64,000 nucleotides of DNA from Enterobacteriaceae bacterium B14. GTDB lineage: Bacteria > Pseudomonadota > Gammaproteobacteria > Enterobacterales > Enterobacteriaceae. A program made the position numbers and the translations under genes. Location of the stretch: positions 1 through 64,000 of the forward strand of contig DF158883.1 in NCBI GenBank assembly GCA_000307305.1, given 5' to 3'. Below are positions 40,560 to 49,804 of the stretch, one piece after another (the stretch's first letter is position 1; the number at the start of each line of letters is the position of its first letter). The notes under the pieces are model-generated. The model saw only the letters and a program-made list of their open reading frames with translations. It had not been told where the DNA came from and did not search any database.

Positions 40560-41276
40560 CTAAATCAGCTGTAAATACACCGCTTTTGCGGTGGCGGCGG
40601 TTTTATTGGCAACCGACAGTTTTTTAATCGAGTTACCGATGTGGAAATTTACGGTGCGCTCACTCAGCCCCATTAATAACGCCGTTTCTTCCGAAGTTTT
40701 GCCTTCGCTGCACCAGCGTAAAATATCTTTCTCACGCAGCGTCAGCACATCCTTTATTGCCTCGTCGTTTACCGATATTAATGCTTCGCGCAGCGTCTTG
40801 TGGGCGATCTGCGCCAGCCACAGAAAGAAAGTTTCGTTGCGCGCCCCGGTCTGCGGGGACTGACTGGGGATACTCTTACCGGCAAAAGTGAGGATGCCCA
40901 GTCGGCCGTAGCAATCCTTGACGGACTGTGACCATCCCTCGCGGATGCCGTACTGTGCCATGCGCCACCACAGCACCGGGTTATCTCGGTAGAACGGCTT
41001 GTCCCAATAGAATTGCAGCGTAGAGTGATGGGCCAGCTCGATCATCGGATCCTGCAGGTAGATCCGCAATTTGCGGTAATCTTCCAGATACTGCGCGGGA
41101 TAATTGCCCTCTATCAACATCTTGGGTCGGCTGGCCGGATAGCAGGAAAAGACCGTATAAGAGAAGTACTCGAAACCCAGCGCCTGAGCGCAAGGTGCCA
41201 GACGGCTTAAAAAAAGGTCGCGGTCAGACAGGCTACTAAGCAGATCATCTATCAAAGGCTGAAAGTGAGTGTCCAT
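40560..41276 (-). CDS. LuxR-type quorum-sensing regulator (solo)
   Basis: The 238-residue protein has an N-terminal autoinducer-binding-like domain (about 1-165) and a C-terminal LuxR helix-turn-helix (LTLREKDILRWCSEGKTSEETALLMGLSERTVNFHI, about 173-208). In the ligand domain, NYPAQYLEDYRKLRIYLQDPMI keeps the conserved Tyr and Asp-Pro, but the usual Trp after NYP is replaced by Gln-Tyr. No luxI synthase lies in the window. ATG 41276 after TGGAGAAC is preferred to an upstream GTG. It is divergent from the chimeric dehydrogenase/ALAS gene and may control that cluster. Confidence 0.8.
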   Translation of the reverse strand: MDTHFQPLIDDLLSSLSDRDLFLSRLAPCAQALGFEYFSYTVFSCYPASRPKMLIEGNYPAQYLEDYRKLRIYLQDPMIELAHHSTLQFYWDKPFYRDNPVLWWRMAQYGIREGWSQSVKDCYGRLGILTFAGKSIPSQSPQTGARNETFFLWLAQIAHKTLREALISVNDEAIKDVLTLREKDILRWCSEGKTSEETALLMGLSERTVNFHIGNSIKKLSVANKTAATAKAVYLQLI

Positions 41277-41622
41277 AACGCGGGTTCTCCAGAGCACAGC
41301 ACCGCAATCATTAAGTGAGCTTAACTATATAGTGGAGGGCTCAGGGCGACAACAGCCGTTTCATATATTTAAAAATACTATGGTTATAACAAAAACAGCC
41401 ATCCCCTGCCATTATTAATAAATAACGACTTTATATTGCACTGGCGCTAAGAATTACGCGAATAACATAAAGCCTATTTATTGTAAACCTGTCATTTCTA
41501 CCGTTAGACAGTCACTCCGCCGCCAGTTACCTTCACCATAGGCACCTAGTGCTTTTTAAATCCAAATAAAATATAAGCATTTTCGAATTTTGCACAGCAG
41601 AAGAATACTCACGGGGATTTTT
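41277..41622. other. divergent promoter region of the accessory cluster
   Basis: This 346-bp AT-rich gap separates the LuxR-type gene from the chimeric gene and must hold both promoters. A weak symmetry, ctgtc and gacag around 41490-41512, is the nearest thing to a lux-box-like site, but it does not fit the consensus well. I see no other feature. Confidence 0.4.
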
Positions 41623-42744
41623 ATGGTAGAGAATAATACGGTAATAAATTCGGTCGCCGTGATTGGTGCCGGAACCATGGGCAGAGGTATTGCCTATCTT
41701 TTGGCACTGAACGGCATACGAACCCTGCTTTATAATCGTAACGGTAATCATTTTAGACAGGCCCAGGATTATATTGTTGGCGACCTTGATAAAAAAATCG
41801 ACAATGGAAAAATAAGCCAACAGAAAAAGGGTGAGATCTTGGCCAATCTGGTTTTCTCACCTGTTTTCGACGCCATTGCTGACAGTGATCTGGTGATTGA
41901 AACCATAGCAGAACATGAACCCACCAAGCATGAGATCCTCGCAGCCATTGCCGCCACGGTAAAAAAAGAGGCGATTATCGCCACCAATACCTCTTCGTTG
42001 TCGCTGAATAAGCTGGCCGCAGGGATAGAAAACAACTCGCGCTTTATCGGCCTGCATTTCTTCAACCCGGCACCGCTGATGAAGCTGATCGAAATTATCC
42101 CGTCCTATTTTACCGCCCGGACCACAACCTTACGCTGCGAGCAGTTGGTCACTGCGATAGGCAAAAAATTTGTGGTCTGCAAAGCCACTCCGGGCTTTAT
42201 CGTCAATCGCATGGCGCGGCCTTTTTATCTGGAAGGTTTTCGCTTGCTGGACAAGATCACCATCATTCAGGGGGGTTTTGGTAAGTCCTACGGTGCCGCC
42301 GGTGGCTATATCGCTGCACCGCGCGTGGTGGTCGAAGCCGTGCGCAGTTGGGCGCCGGCGTTCGTCTTCAGCACCTCCTCCCCCGCGCCGGTGGCGGCCA
42401 GCTTCAAATACAACCTGGAGCATGACAATCAACGCAAACATCTGCTGGCGATTATCGATCACCTGAAATCCGGCCTGCGCACCGCCGGTATTCCACTGGT
42501 CTCTGAGGACAGCCATATTCTGCCGGTGCTGGTCGGCGATCCACACAGGAACAAGCATATCAGCAAACAACTGCTCGATGATTACGATATTTACGTGCAA
42601 CCGGTCAATGCCCCGACGGTGCCGGCTGGCAGCGAACGTTTGCGGGTTACGCCGACCTCGGCCCATACTCATGATGATGTGGAGTATTTCCTAGCGGTGC
42701 TGAGCAAAGTCTGGGTCGCCAATGCGTTACGGAGAGCGGGATGA
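41623..42744 (+). CDS. chimera: 3-hydroxyacyl-CoA dehydrogenase N-part fused to ALA-synthase-like C-half
   Basis: The 373-residue frame joins two unrelated enzymes. Residues 1 to about 208 are a 3-hydroxybutyryl-CoA dehydrogenase NAD-binding domain: VAVIGAGTMGRGIAY, the catalytic GLHFFNPAPLMKLIEI and PGFIVNRMARPFYLEGFRLL. From about residue 212 it is the C-terminal half of a 5-aminolevulinate synthase-type enzyme: the PLP-lysine motif IIQGGFGKSYGAAGGYI, SHILPVLVGDP, and IYVQPVNAPTVPAGSERLRVTP. The dehydrogenase C-terminal domain and the first half of the synthase are missing, so an in-frame internal deletion near 42250-42262 is likely. ATG 41623 after GGGG is preferred to 41590. The DNA is GC-richer than its surroundings. 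Confidence 0.85.
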   Translation: MVENNTVINSVAVIGAGTMGRGIAYLLALNGIRTLLYNRNGNHFRQAQDYIVGDLDKKIDNGKISQQKKGEILANLVFSPVFDAIADSDLVIETIAEHEPTKHEILAAIAATVKKEAIIATNTSSLSLNKLAAGIENNSRFIGLHFFNPAPLMKLIEIIPSYFTARTTTLRCEQLVTAIGKKFVVCKATPGFIVNRMARPFYLEGFRLLDKITIIQGGFGKSYGAAGGYIAAPRVVVEAVRSWAPAFVFSTSSPAPVAASFKYNLEHDNQRKHLLAIIDHLKSGLRTAGIPLVSEDSHILPVLVGDPHRNKHISKQLLDDYDIYVQPVNAPTVPAGSERLRVTPTSAHTHDDVEYFLAVLSKVWVANALRRAG

Positions 42745-43913
42745 AGTTGACGGCCTATAAAGGCCATTTTCTTACGCTGTGCCTGATGGCTACCGGCACC
42801 TTTGCCATCGGTACCGATGCGTTTATCGTCGCCGGCATACTTGACGAGATTTCCGGCACCTTTGCCGTCATCCCCGCGCAGGCGGGGCAGTTAATCTCGG
42901 TCTTCGCTCTGGCCTATATGGTGTTCGCTCCGCTGACCGCCTGGTTGCTGGGCAACCTCAACCGCAAACATATCTTGCAGTTGGCTCTGGTGTTATTTAT
43001 CGCCGGTAACCTGGTTTGCGCCTATGCCGACAGCTTTTTGCAAATCTCTGTCGGGCGTGTACTGGCGGCGCTAGGGGCGGCTTGCTACACGCCGCAGGCC
43101 GCCGCCGCTGCGGCCGAGTTGGTGTCGGAAAAACGTCGCGGGCTGGCGATATCGATTGTGTATGGCGGCATGACGCTGGCTATCGCGCTGGGTATTCCCT
43201 TTGGCACTTTCCTGGCCAAGCTGATCGGCTGGCGAGAGATCTTCCTGCTGATCGCCCTGTTAGGTGCTGTTGCACTACTGGGGCTTTCGCTGGCGCTGAA
43301 TACCATAGCCGCACCAGGGAAACATACGCTGAAAGAGCGGTTGGCCCCGCTGCGACAAAAGGCAGTGTTGACCACGCTGCTGATCACCTTCTTCGCCGTC
43401 TGCTCCGAACACATTGTTTACAGCTATGTGAGCGTATTGCTGAAGAATACTCAGTTGGGCTCGGAGGCGATCTTGCCCATCGCGCTGCTGATATTCGGTA
43501 TAGGGGCCGTCATCGGTAATTTCGTTTCCGGTTTATTGACTGATACCTTCGGTAGTAAATTTGTCCTGCTGTTTTCCGTGTCGATTCAAACCTTCTCGCT
43601 GTTCCTGCTGGCCTTTTACGTCACTTCCCCCTGGTGGGTGCTGGCAATATTTCTGGTATGGGGGATTACCGGCTGGATGTATCTGGTGCCAATTCAGCAC
43701 CACTTGTTGTCGCTGTCCAAACGTTTTGGCGCGCTGACGGTGTCGCTGAATAGCTCGGTATTGTATGCCGGCATTGCTGCGGGGGGTATGCTCGGCGGCC
43801 TGACGCTGTATACCTTGCCTGCCTATTATCTGCCGCTGTTTTCATTGCCGCTGGGGGCCATCGCCCTGCTGCTGACGCTAGTGTTCTTCCAGGGAGAAAA
43901 AGCCCATGACTGA
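42741..43913 (+). CDS. MFS drug/metabolite exporter (DHA1 type)
   Basis: The 390-residue inner-membrane protein has 12 hydrophobic segments. TGTFAIGTDAFIVAGIL near the start is typical of the proton-coupled DHA1 exporters such as AraJ and YdhP. It overlaps the end of the chimeric gene by 4 bp (ATGA), so the two are translationally coupled. In this context it probably exported the product of the now-broken biosynthetic cluster. High GC content agrees with the chimera and differs from the core genes. Confidence 0.85.
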   Translation: MKLTAYKGHFLTLCLMATGTFAIGTDAFIVAGILDEISGTFAVIPAQAGQLISVFALAYMVFAPLTAWLLGNLNRKHILQLALVLFIAGNLVCAYADSFLQISVGRVLAALGAACYTPQAAAAAAELVSEKRRGLAISIVYGGMTLAIALGIPFGTFLAKLIGWREIFLLIALLGAVALLGLSLALNTIAAPGKHTLKERLAPLRQKAVLTTLLITFFAVCSEHIVYSYVSVLLKNTQLGSEAILPIALLIFGIGAVIGNFVSGLLTDTFGSKFVLLFSVSIQTFSLFLLAFYVTSPWWVLAIFLVWGITGWMYLVPIQHHLLSLSKRFGALTVSLNSSVLYAGIAAGGMLGGLTLYTLPAYYLPLFSLPLGAIALLLTLVFFQGEKAHD

Positions 43914-43961
43914 CCTGTTGCCACCGGTACTGTATGAACAACAGGACGGCATCGCCGTGAT
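43906..43961 (+). pseudogene. enoyl-CoA hydratase/isomerase start, cut by an IS3-family end
   Basis: An ATG at 43906 overlaps the exporter stop and encodes MTDLLPPVLYEQQDGIAVI, a typical crotonase-family beginning (VLYEQQDGIAVI, usually followed by TLNRP). The frame then enters the end of an IS3-family element at 43962 and stops soon after. This shows that the cluster once continued with a crotonase-type gene. Confidence 0.65.
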
Positions 43962-44713
<752 letters not shown>

Positions 44714-44773
44714 CTAATGGTCTTGGACACGACTTAAGGGTGATAAACTTCCCCAATACATAAGAGGTGTCCA

Positions 44774-45830
<1,057 letters not shown>

Positions 45831-46065
45831 AAAACCTTAACAAGTGTCCAATATTGCTAGACCACTACACTTGCTGTGATGAATCCACCAGATAGGCATA
45901 CAAGTTGGAAATAGTGTTTATTGACCGTTTGAAGCCGAACAGACAACGACACTGTGACCGGAAGGGCAGGGAGTCGCTAAAGGGAAATGCTCGAATGGGG
46001 CACAAGGGGTAAAGCAGCGGGCATCTGTGACTAGAACACCCAGAAATCTACCGGAACCCCAGAAA

Positions 46066-46091
46066 GCAAAAAAACCGCCATAGGCGGGTTC
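46066..46091 (-). terminator. terminator of tRNA-Phe
   Basis: Read on the minus strand, AACCCGCC-TAT-GGCGGTT is followed by a T-rich run. It lies 11 bp after the tRNA 3' end. Confidence 0.85.
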
Positions 46092-46101
46092 TTCTAAATA
46101 G

Positions 46102-46177
46102 TGGTGCCCGGACTCGGAATCGAACCAAGGACACGGGGATTTTCAATCCCCTGCTCTACCGACTGAGCTATCCGGGC
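46102..46177 (-). tRNA. pheU: tRNA-Phe (anticodon GAA)
   Basis: The 76-nt minus-strand sequence from GCCCGGATAGCTCAGTCGG to GAGTCCGGGCACCA folds as a perfect cloverleaf: the acceptor stem is GCCCGGA/TCCGGGC, the anticodon loop is TTGAAAA with GAA, and the T loop is TTCGATT. CCA is encoded. It appears identical to E. coli tRNA-Phe. tRNA-Phe genes are frequent integration sites for islands, and here the accessory region lies on its 3' side, as expected for integration. Confidence 0.97.
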
Positions 46178-47015
46178 AACGGGGCACATTAGACTAGATT
46201 ACCTCGATGACGTCAATGGAAATTCTGCCACTTCAGTTTGTATGCCTAGTTTTTCAACGAATTGACGGGATGGTGGCTACATTCCTCCGTGATTCGTGAC
46301 GAGTAGTTTAAAAAAACGTCAGCTTGAGCGGTTCTTAAAAGCTTTTATAGGGGAGTGACTTAAATGAATAACCTTATATCACTGTCAGTGTTGCCTCTTT
46401 ATTAGACATATTATTTACATGAATGTATGTAGCAATAGCGTTTTGAAATTCGATAAGTATATATTTTATAGATGTAATTATTTATTAATTGAAATTTTCG
46501 CATGACCTATTTTTTATTTGTAATAATATATTTTAAATCGTTTCATTACGGTTGTTTCTTTTTTAATTAAGTGATTAATTAAATTAGAAATTATACATTT
46601 TCACAGATGACAGATATGAATATGTATGCATTTTTATTGGCATGGGTTGTAATGCATTAATTTTAAATTATTTATTTTTTGATGTTACATTTAAGTGTTA
46701 TTGGTATCATTATTATCAAATATTTAAATTATATTATTTTACACTTTATATTCATATTGATTTAAATTTATCGCTATATATTGAATTTAAAGAAGATGGG
46801 GTTTTAATTAAATAATCTATTGAATTTACTTTAATCTAACATTATCTTTCTTATGTAACATAATAATAACTTTTAATGCTGTTTTAATATTTATTTAGCG
46901 TTGGGAAATGGTTTTTTTATTTAATGCATTGGCCATAATAGTGATAAGTATCACGTTATATATAATTATACGAGTTACAATGACGGCGGCTATCTTGATG
47001 AGAGGAAATAATAAA
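46178..47015. other. long AT-rich region upstream of the speF leader
   Basis: These 838 bp contain no supported gene. The sequence is strongly AT-rich with many T and A runs, as expected for a region bound by H-NS-like proteins and carrying the promoter of the acid-inducible speF operon. At 46970-47015, cgagttacaatgacggcgg resembles cgtgttacaatggcgccga at 47051-47069, so part of the leader repeat extends into this region. Confidence 0.5.
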
Positions 47016-47081
47016 ATGGAAGATGACGATCAAGCGATGCCCTGTATTCGACGTGTTACAATGGCGCCGATTTCCAAATAA
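47016..47081 (+). CDS. short upstream paralogue of the SpeFL leader peptide
   Basis: This 21-residue frame begins MEDDDQAMPCIRRVT and then diverges (MAPISK, stop). It parallels the first 15 residues of the complete leader that follows (MENNNKLMPHIRRVT), including the MP-IRRVT core. Its ribosome-binding site, AGAGGAAATA, is repeated before the next leader. The stop codon overlaps the start of that second ribosome-binding site. It lacks the C-terminal half that in SpeFL stalls the ribosome, so its role is uncertain: relic, decoy or an additional upstream frame. Confidence 0.65.
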   Translation: MEDDDQAMPCIRRVTMAPISK

Positions 47082-47094
47082 GAGGAAATAGGAA

Positions 47095-47199
47095 ATGGAA
47101 AATAACAATAAATTAATGCCTCATATTCGACGAGTTACTCATCTTATGATGTTGGCTCATCGTAGTTGCTTTGACTTCCACCTTTTCAATTCTAAATAA
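47095..47199 (+). CDS. speFL: ornithine-sensing arrest leader peptide SpeFL
   Basis: The 34-residue leader starts MENNNKLMPHIRRVTHLM and ends MLAHRSCFDFHLFNSK. It aligns over its whole length with E. coli SpeFL, keeping HIRR, the AHR segment and the FDFH-FN tail. In E. coli the nascent peptide captures ornithine in the ribosome tunnel and stalls, which exposes speF for transcription and translation. The AGAGGAAATAGGAA region supplies the ribosome-binding site. It precedes speF by 324 bp, leaving room for the antitermination structures. Confidence 0.93.
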   Translation: MENNNKLMPHIRRVTHLMMLAHRSCFDFHLFNSK

Positions 47200-47523
47200 T
47201 CTCCCCCTCCTGCGGCATTCGTTATTGCGGACCGCTGTGCTTGCTTGACACTCATTATAAATAAATTATGTTATTTAATAACATGTATTTACCTATGATT
47301 TATTAGGCTGGCATGTAGTATCCCAATTAGCCCATACGCCAATCTAGCGGTGTAACCACCTGACATTGATTTATTCACTCCAGTAATTTATTAATTTAAA
47401 TTATTGTATGGATAACCTTGTCTTTAAAAAATAATTAAGTCTCAGATCTCTGTTTGAAATATCTGACGGCTATGCTTTGCCCTAAATTCTTTATTATAAA
47501 GAACCCAAGAGATTATAAATAAA
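47200..47523 (+). promoter_or_regulatory. speF leader region downstream of speFL
   Basis: This 324-bp untranslated stretch separates speFL from speF. It begins with a C-rich segment (tctccccctcctgcggcatt, 47200-47219) that could load Rho when no ribosome is stalled on speFL, and then has AT-rich DNA with a small palindrome near 47267-47284. The arrangement fits the ornithine-dependent Rho antitermination known for E. coli speF. Exact structures would need folding. Confidence 0.55.
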
Positions 47524-49686
47524 ATGAAAAAGCTAAAAATAGCAGTTAATAACACCACCTCGGAATGCTTTAGTACTGAACGTGAAAAAGTCGATATTAA
47601 TAATACTAATTTTACGGATGTTTCAGCTGCTGTTATTTCGGTTACAGATGCGCTTTCTGGCATGTTGGATACCATCGAACAGACTGGCTTTGGCCTTCCG
47701 GTATTTGTTGCTGTGTGCTGCGAAGAAGAGTTGCCAGCAAATGTGCTACCGCGCGTCACGGGTGTGTTTGAGCTGTGTGACGGTAATACCGATTTTTATG
47801 GTAAACAGCTAGACGCTGCGGCTATCAAATATGAAAAGGATGTTTTACCGCCTTTTTTTGGCAGCCTAGTGGAATACGTACAGCAGGGTAATGCGGCTTT
47901 TGACTGCCCAGGGCATCAGGGGGGGCAGTTTTTCCGCCGTCATCCTGCGGGGCGTCAGTTCTTTGATTATTTTGGCGAAACGCTGTTTCGTTCAGACTTG
48001 TGCAATGCTGACGTGTCTATGGGAGACCTGCTTATCCATGAAGGCGCACCTTGCACCGCTCAAATGCATGCGGCAAAAGTCTTTAACGCTGACAAAACGT
48101 ACTTTGTATTGAACGGGACGTCTTCTTCTAACAAAGTCGTTTTGAATGCGTTGTTAGCTCAGGGCGATCTGGTGCTGTTTGACCGTAATAACCATAAATC
48201 TAACCACCACGGTGCGTTAATTCAGGCGGGTGCAACGCCGGTATATCTGGAAACTGCACGTAACCCGTTTGGCTTCATCGGTGGTATTGACTCCCACTGT
48301 TTTGAAGAAAAATACCTACGTGATTTAGTACGCGAAGTGGCACCTGAACGTTCTACTGAGAAACGACCATTCCGTTTAGCCGTCATTCAGTTAGGTACCT
48401 ATGACGGTACTATTTATAACGCGCGTCAGGTTGTCGATAAGATTGGTCATCTATGTGATTACATCTTGTTTGATTCCGCATGGGTAGGTTATGAACAGTT
48501 TATTCCAATGATGAATGACTGCTCGCCTCTGCTGCTGGAACTGAATGAAAATGATCCGGGGATCTTGGTCACTCAGTCAGTACACAAACAACAAGCAGGT
48601 TTTTCCCAAACATCTCAGATTCATAAAAAAGATAAGCATATTAAAGGCCAAGATCGCTATGTAAATCATAAACGTATGAATAATGCCTTTATGATGCATG
48701 CTTCCACTAGCCCGTTCTATCCTCTGTTTGCTGCACTTGACGTTAACGCCAAAATGCATGAAGGCGAAAGCGGAAAACGTATGTGGATCGACTGCGTAAA
48801 AGTCGGTATTGAAACGCGTAAGCTGCTGTTAAAACTCTGCAAACATATTCGCCCGTTCGTACCGGCGACCATTGATGGGCGCAAATGGGAAGATTTTGAT
48901 ACTGAAGAAATGGCTAATGACCTGCGTTTCTTTGACTTTATCCCAGGGGAGCGTTGGCACTCATTTGAAGGCTATGCCGAGCATCAATACTTTGTTGATC
49001 CATGCAAACTGATGCTAACAACCCCAGGCATTAATGTTCAGACTGGCGAATACGATGAGTTCGGTGTCCCTGCGACCATCCTTGCTAATTTCCTGCGTGA
49101 GAACGGTATCGTGCCGGAAAAATGCGACTTGAACTCTATCTTGTTCCTGATGACTCCTGCAGAAGATATGGCAAAAATGCAGCATCTTGTTGCACAAATT
49201 GCGCATTTTGAACGCCTGTTGGAAGAAGATGCGCCATTGTCTGACGTGTTGCCATCCATCTACAAAAACTATGAAGAGCGTTATCAAGGTTACACCATCC
49301 GCCAACTGTGTCAGGAAATGCATGACCTCTACGTTAGCCACGATGTGAAACAGTTGCAAAAAGAGATGTTCCGTAAAGCACATTTCCCGAAAGTGATAAT
49401 GAATCCACAGCAAGCGAATATTGAGTTTGTCCGCGGCAACGTTGAGTTAGTGGCACTAAATCAGGTTGAAGGTCGTATCGCGGCTGAAGGTGCTCTTCCT
49501 TATCCTCCTGGTGTTTTATGTGTGGTTCCCGGTGAAATCTGGGGAGGGTCAGTACAACGCTATTTCTTGGCGCTGGAAGAGGGTATTAACCTGCTACCGG
49601 GTTTTGCACCTGAACTACAGGGTGTTTATATCCAGCAGGATGAAGATGGACGTAAACGTGCTTATGGCTATGTTATTAAACAATAA
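47524..49686 (+). CDS. speF: inducible ornithine decarboxylase
   Basis: SpeF decarboxylates ornithine to putrescine with pyridoxal phosphate, consuming a proton at low pH. The 720-residue protein has the N-terminal wing domain, the PLP lysine at residue 355 in SVHKQQAGFSQ, and the family motifs DCPGHQGGQFFRRHPAG and FNGTSSSNK-like LNGTSSSNKVVLN. potE follows 118 bp downstream with a hairpin between. The leader peptide speFL suggests induction by ornithine. In E. coli the lysine system cadBA, not speF, lies beside tRNA-Phe. Confidence 0.96.
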   Translation: MKKLKIAVNNTTSECFSTEREKVDINNTNFTDVSAAVISVTDALSGMLDTIEQTGFGLPVFVAVCCEEELPANVLPRVTGVFELCDGNTDFYGKQLDAAAIKYEKDVLPPFFGSLVEYVQQGNAAFDCPGHQGGQFFRRHPAGRQFFDYFGETLFRSDLCNADVSMGDLLIHEGAPCTAQMHAAKVFNADKTYFVLNGTSSSNKVVLNALLAQGDLVLFDRNNHKSNHHGALIQAGATPVYLETARNPFGFIGGIDSHCFEEKYLRDLVREVAPERSTEKRPFRLAVIQLGTYDGTIYNARQVVDKIGHLCDYILFDSAWVGYEQFIPMMNDCSPLLLELNENDPGILVTQSVHKQQAGFSQTSQIHKKDKHIKGQDRYVNHKRMNNAFMMHASTSPFYPLFAALDVNAKMHEGESGKRMWIDCVKVGIETRKLLLKLCKHIRPFVPATIDGRKWEDFDTEEMANDLRFFDFIPGERWHSFEGYAEHQYFVDPCKLMLTTPGINVQTGEYDEFGVPATILANFLRENGIVPEKCDLNSILFLMTPAEDMAKMQHLVAQIAHFERLLEEDAPLSDVLPSIYKNYEERYQGYTIRQLCQEMHDLYVSHDVKQLQKEMFRKAHFPKVIMNPQQANIEFVRGNVELVALNQVEGRIAAEGALPYPPGVLCVVPGEIWGGSVQRYFLALEEGINLLPGFAPELQGVYIQQDEDGRKRAYGYVIKQ

Positions 49687-49747
49687 AGTAGAGATCATTT
49701 ATCGGCAAATATACTGGCCGAAATTGATTTTCCGATAACAATAAACA

Positions 49748-49778
49748 GCAGAGAGCCGTGACGGTTCCGGCTCTCTGC
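49748..49778 (+). other. speF-potE intercistronic hairpin
   Basis: An 11-bp perfect stem (gcagagagccg / cggctctctgc) with a 9-nt loop lies between speF and potE without a T tract. It may stabilise the speF mRNA or reduce readthrough into potE. Confidence 0.7.
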
Positions 49779-49804
49779 CAACAGAGTTTATAAGAGAGAC
49801 AATT

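Noticed and set aside
41485..41515. lux box between the LuxR-type gene and the chimera
   Set aside because: The symmetry ctgtc/gacag is short and the flanks do not fit the 20-bp lux-box pattern, so I left it out as a site.
46620..46810. small hydrophobic frames in the speF upstream region
   Set aside because: They are short, very AT-rich and lack ribosome-binding sites or recognisable homology, so they are probably chance frames.
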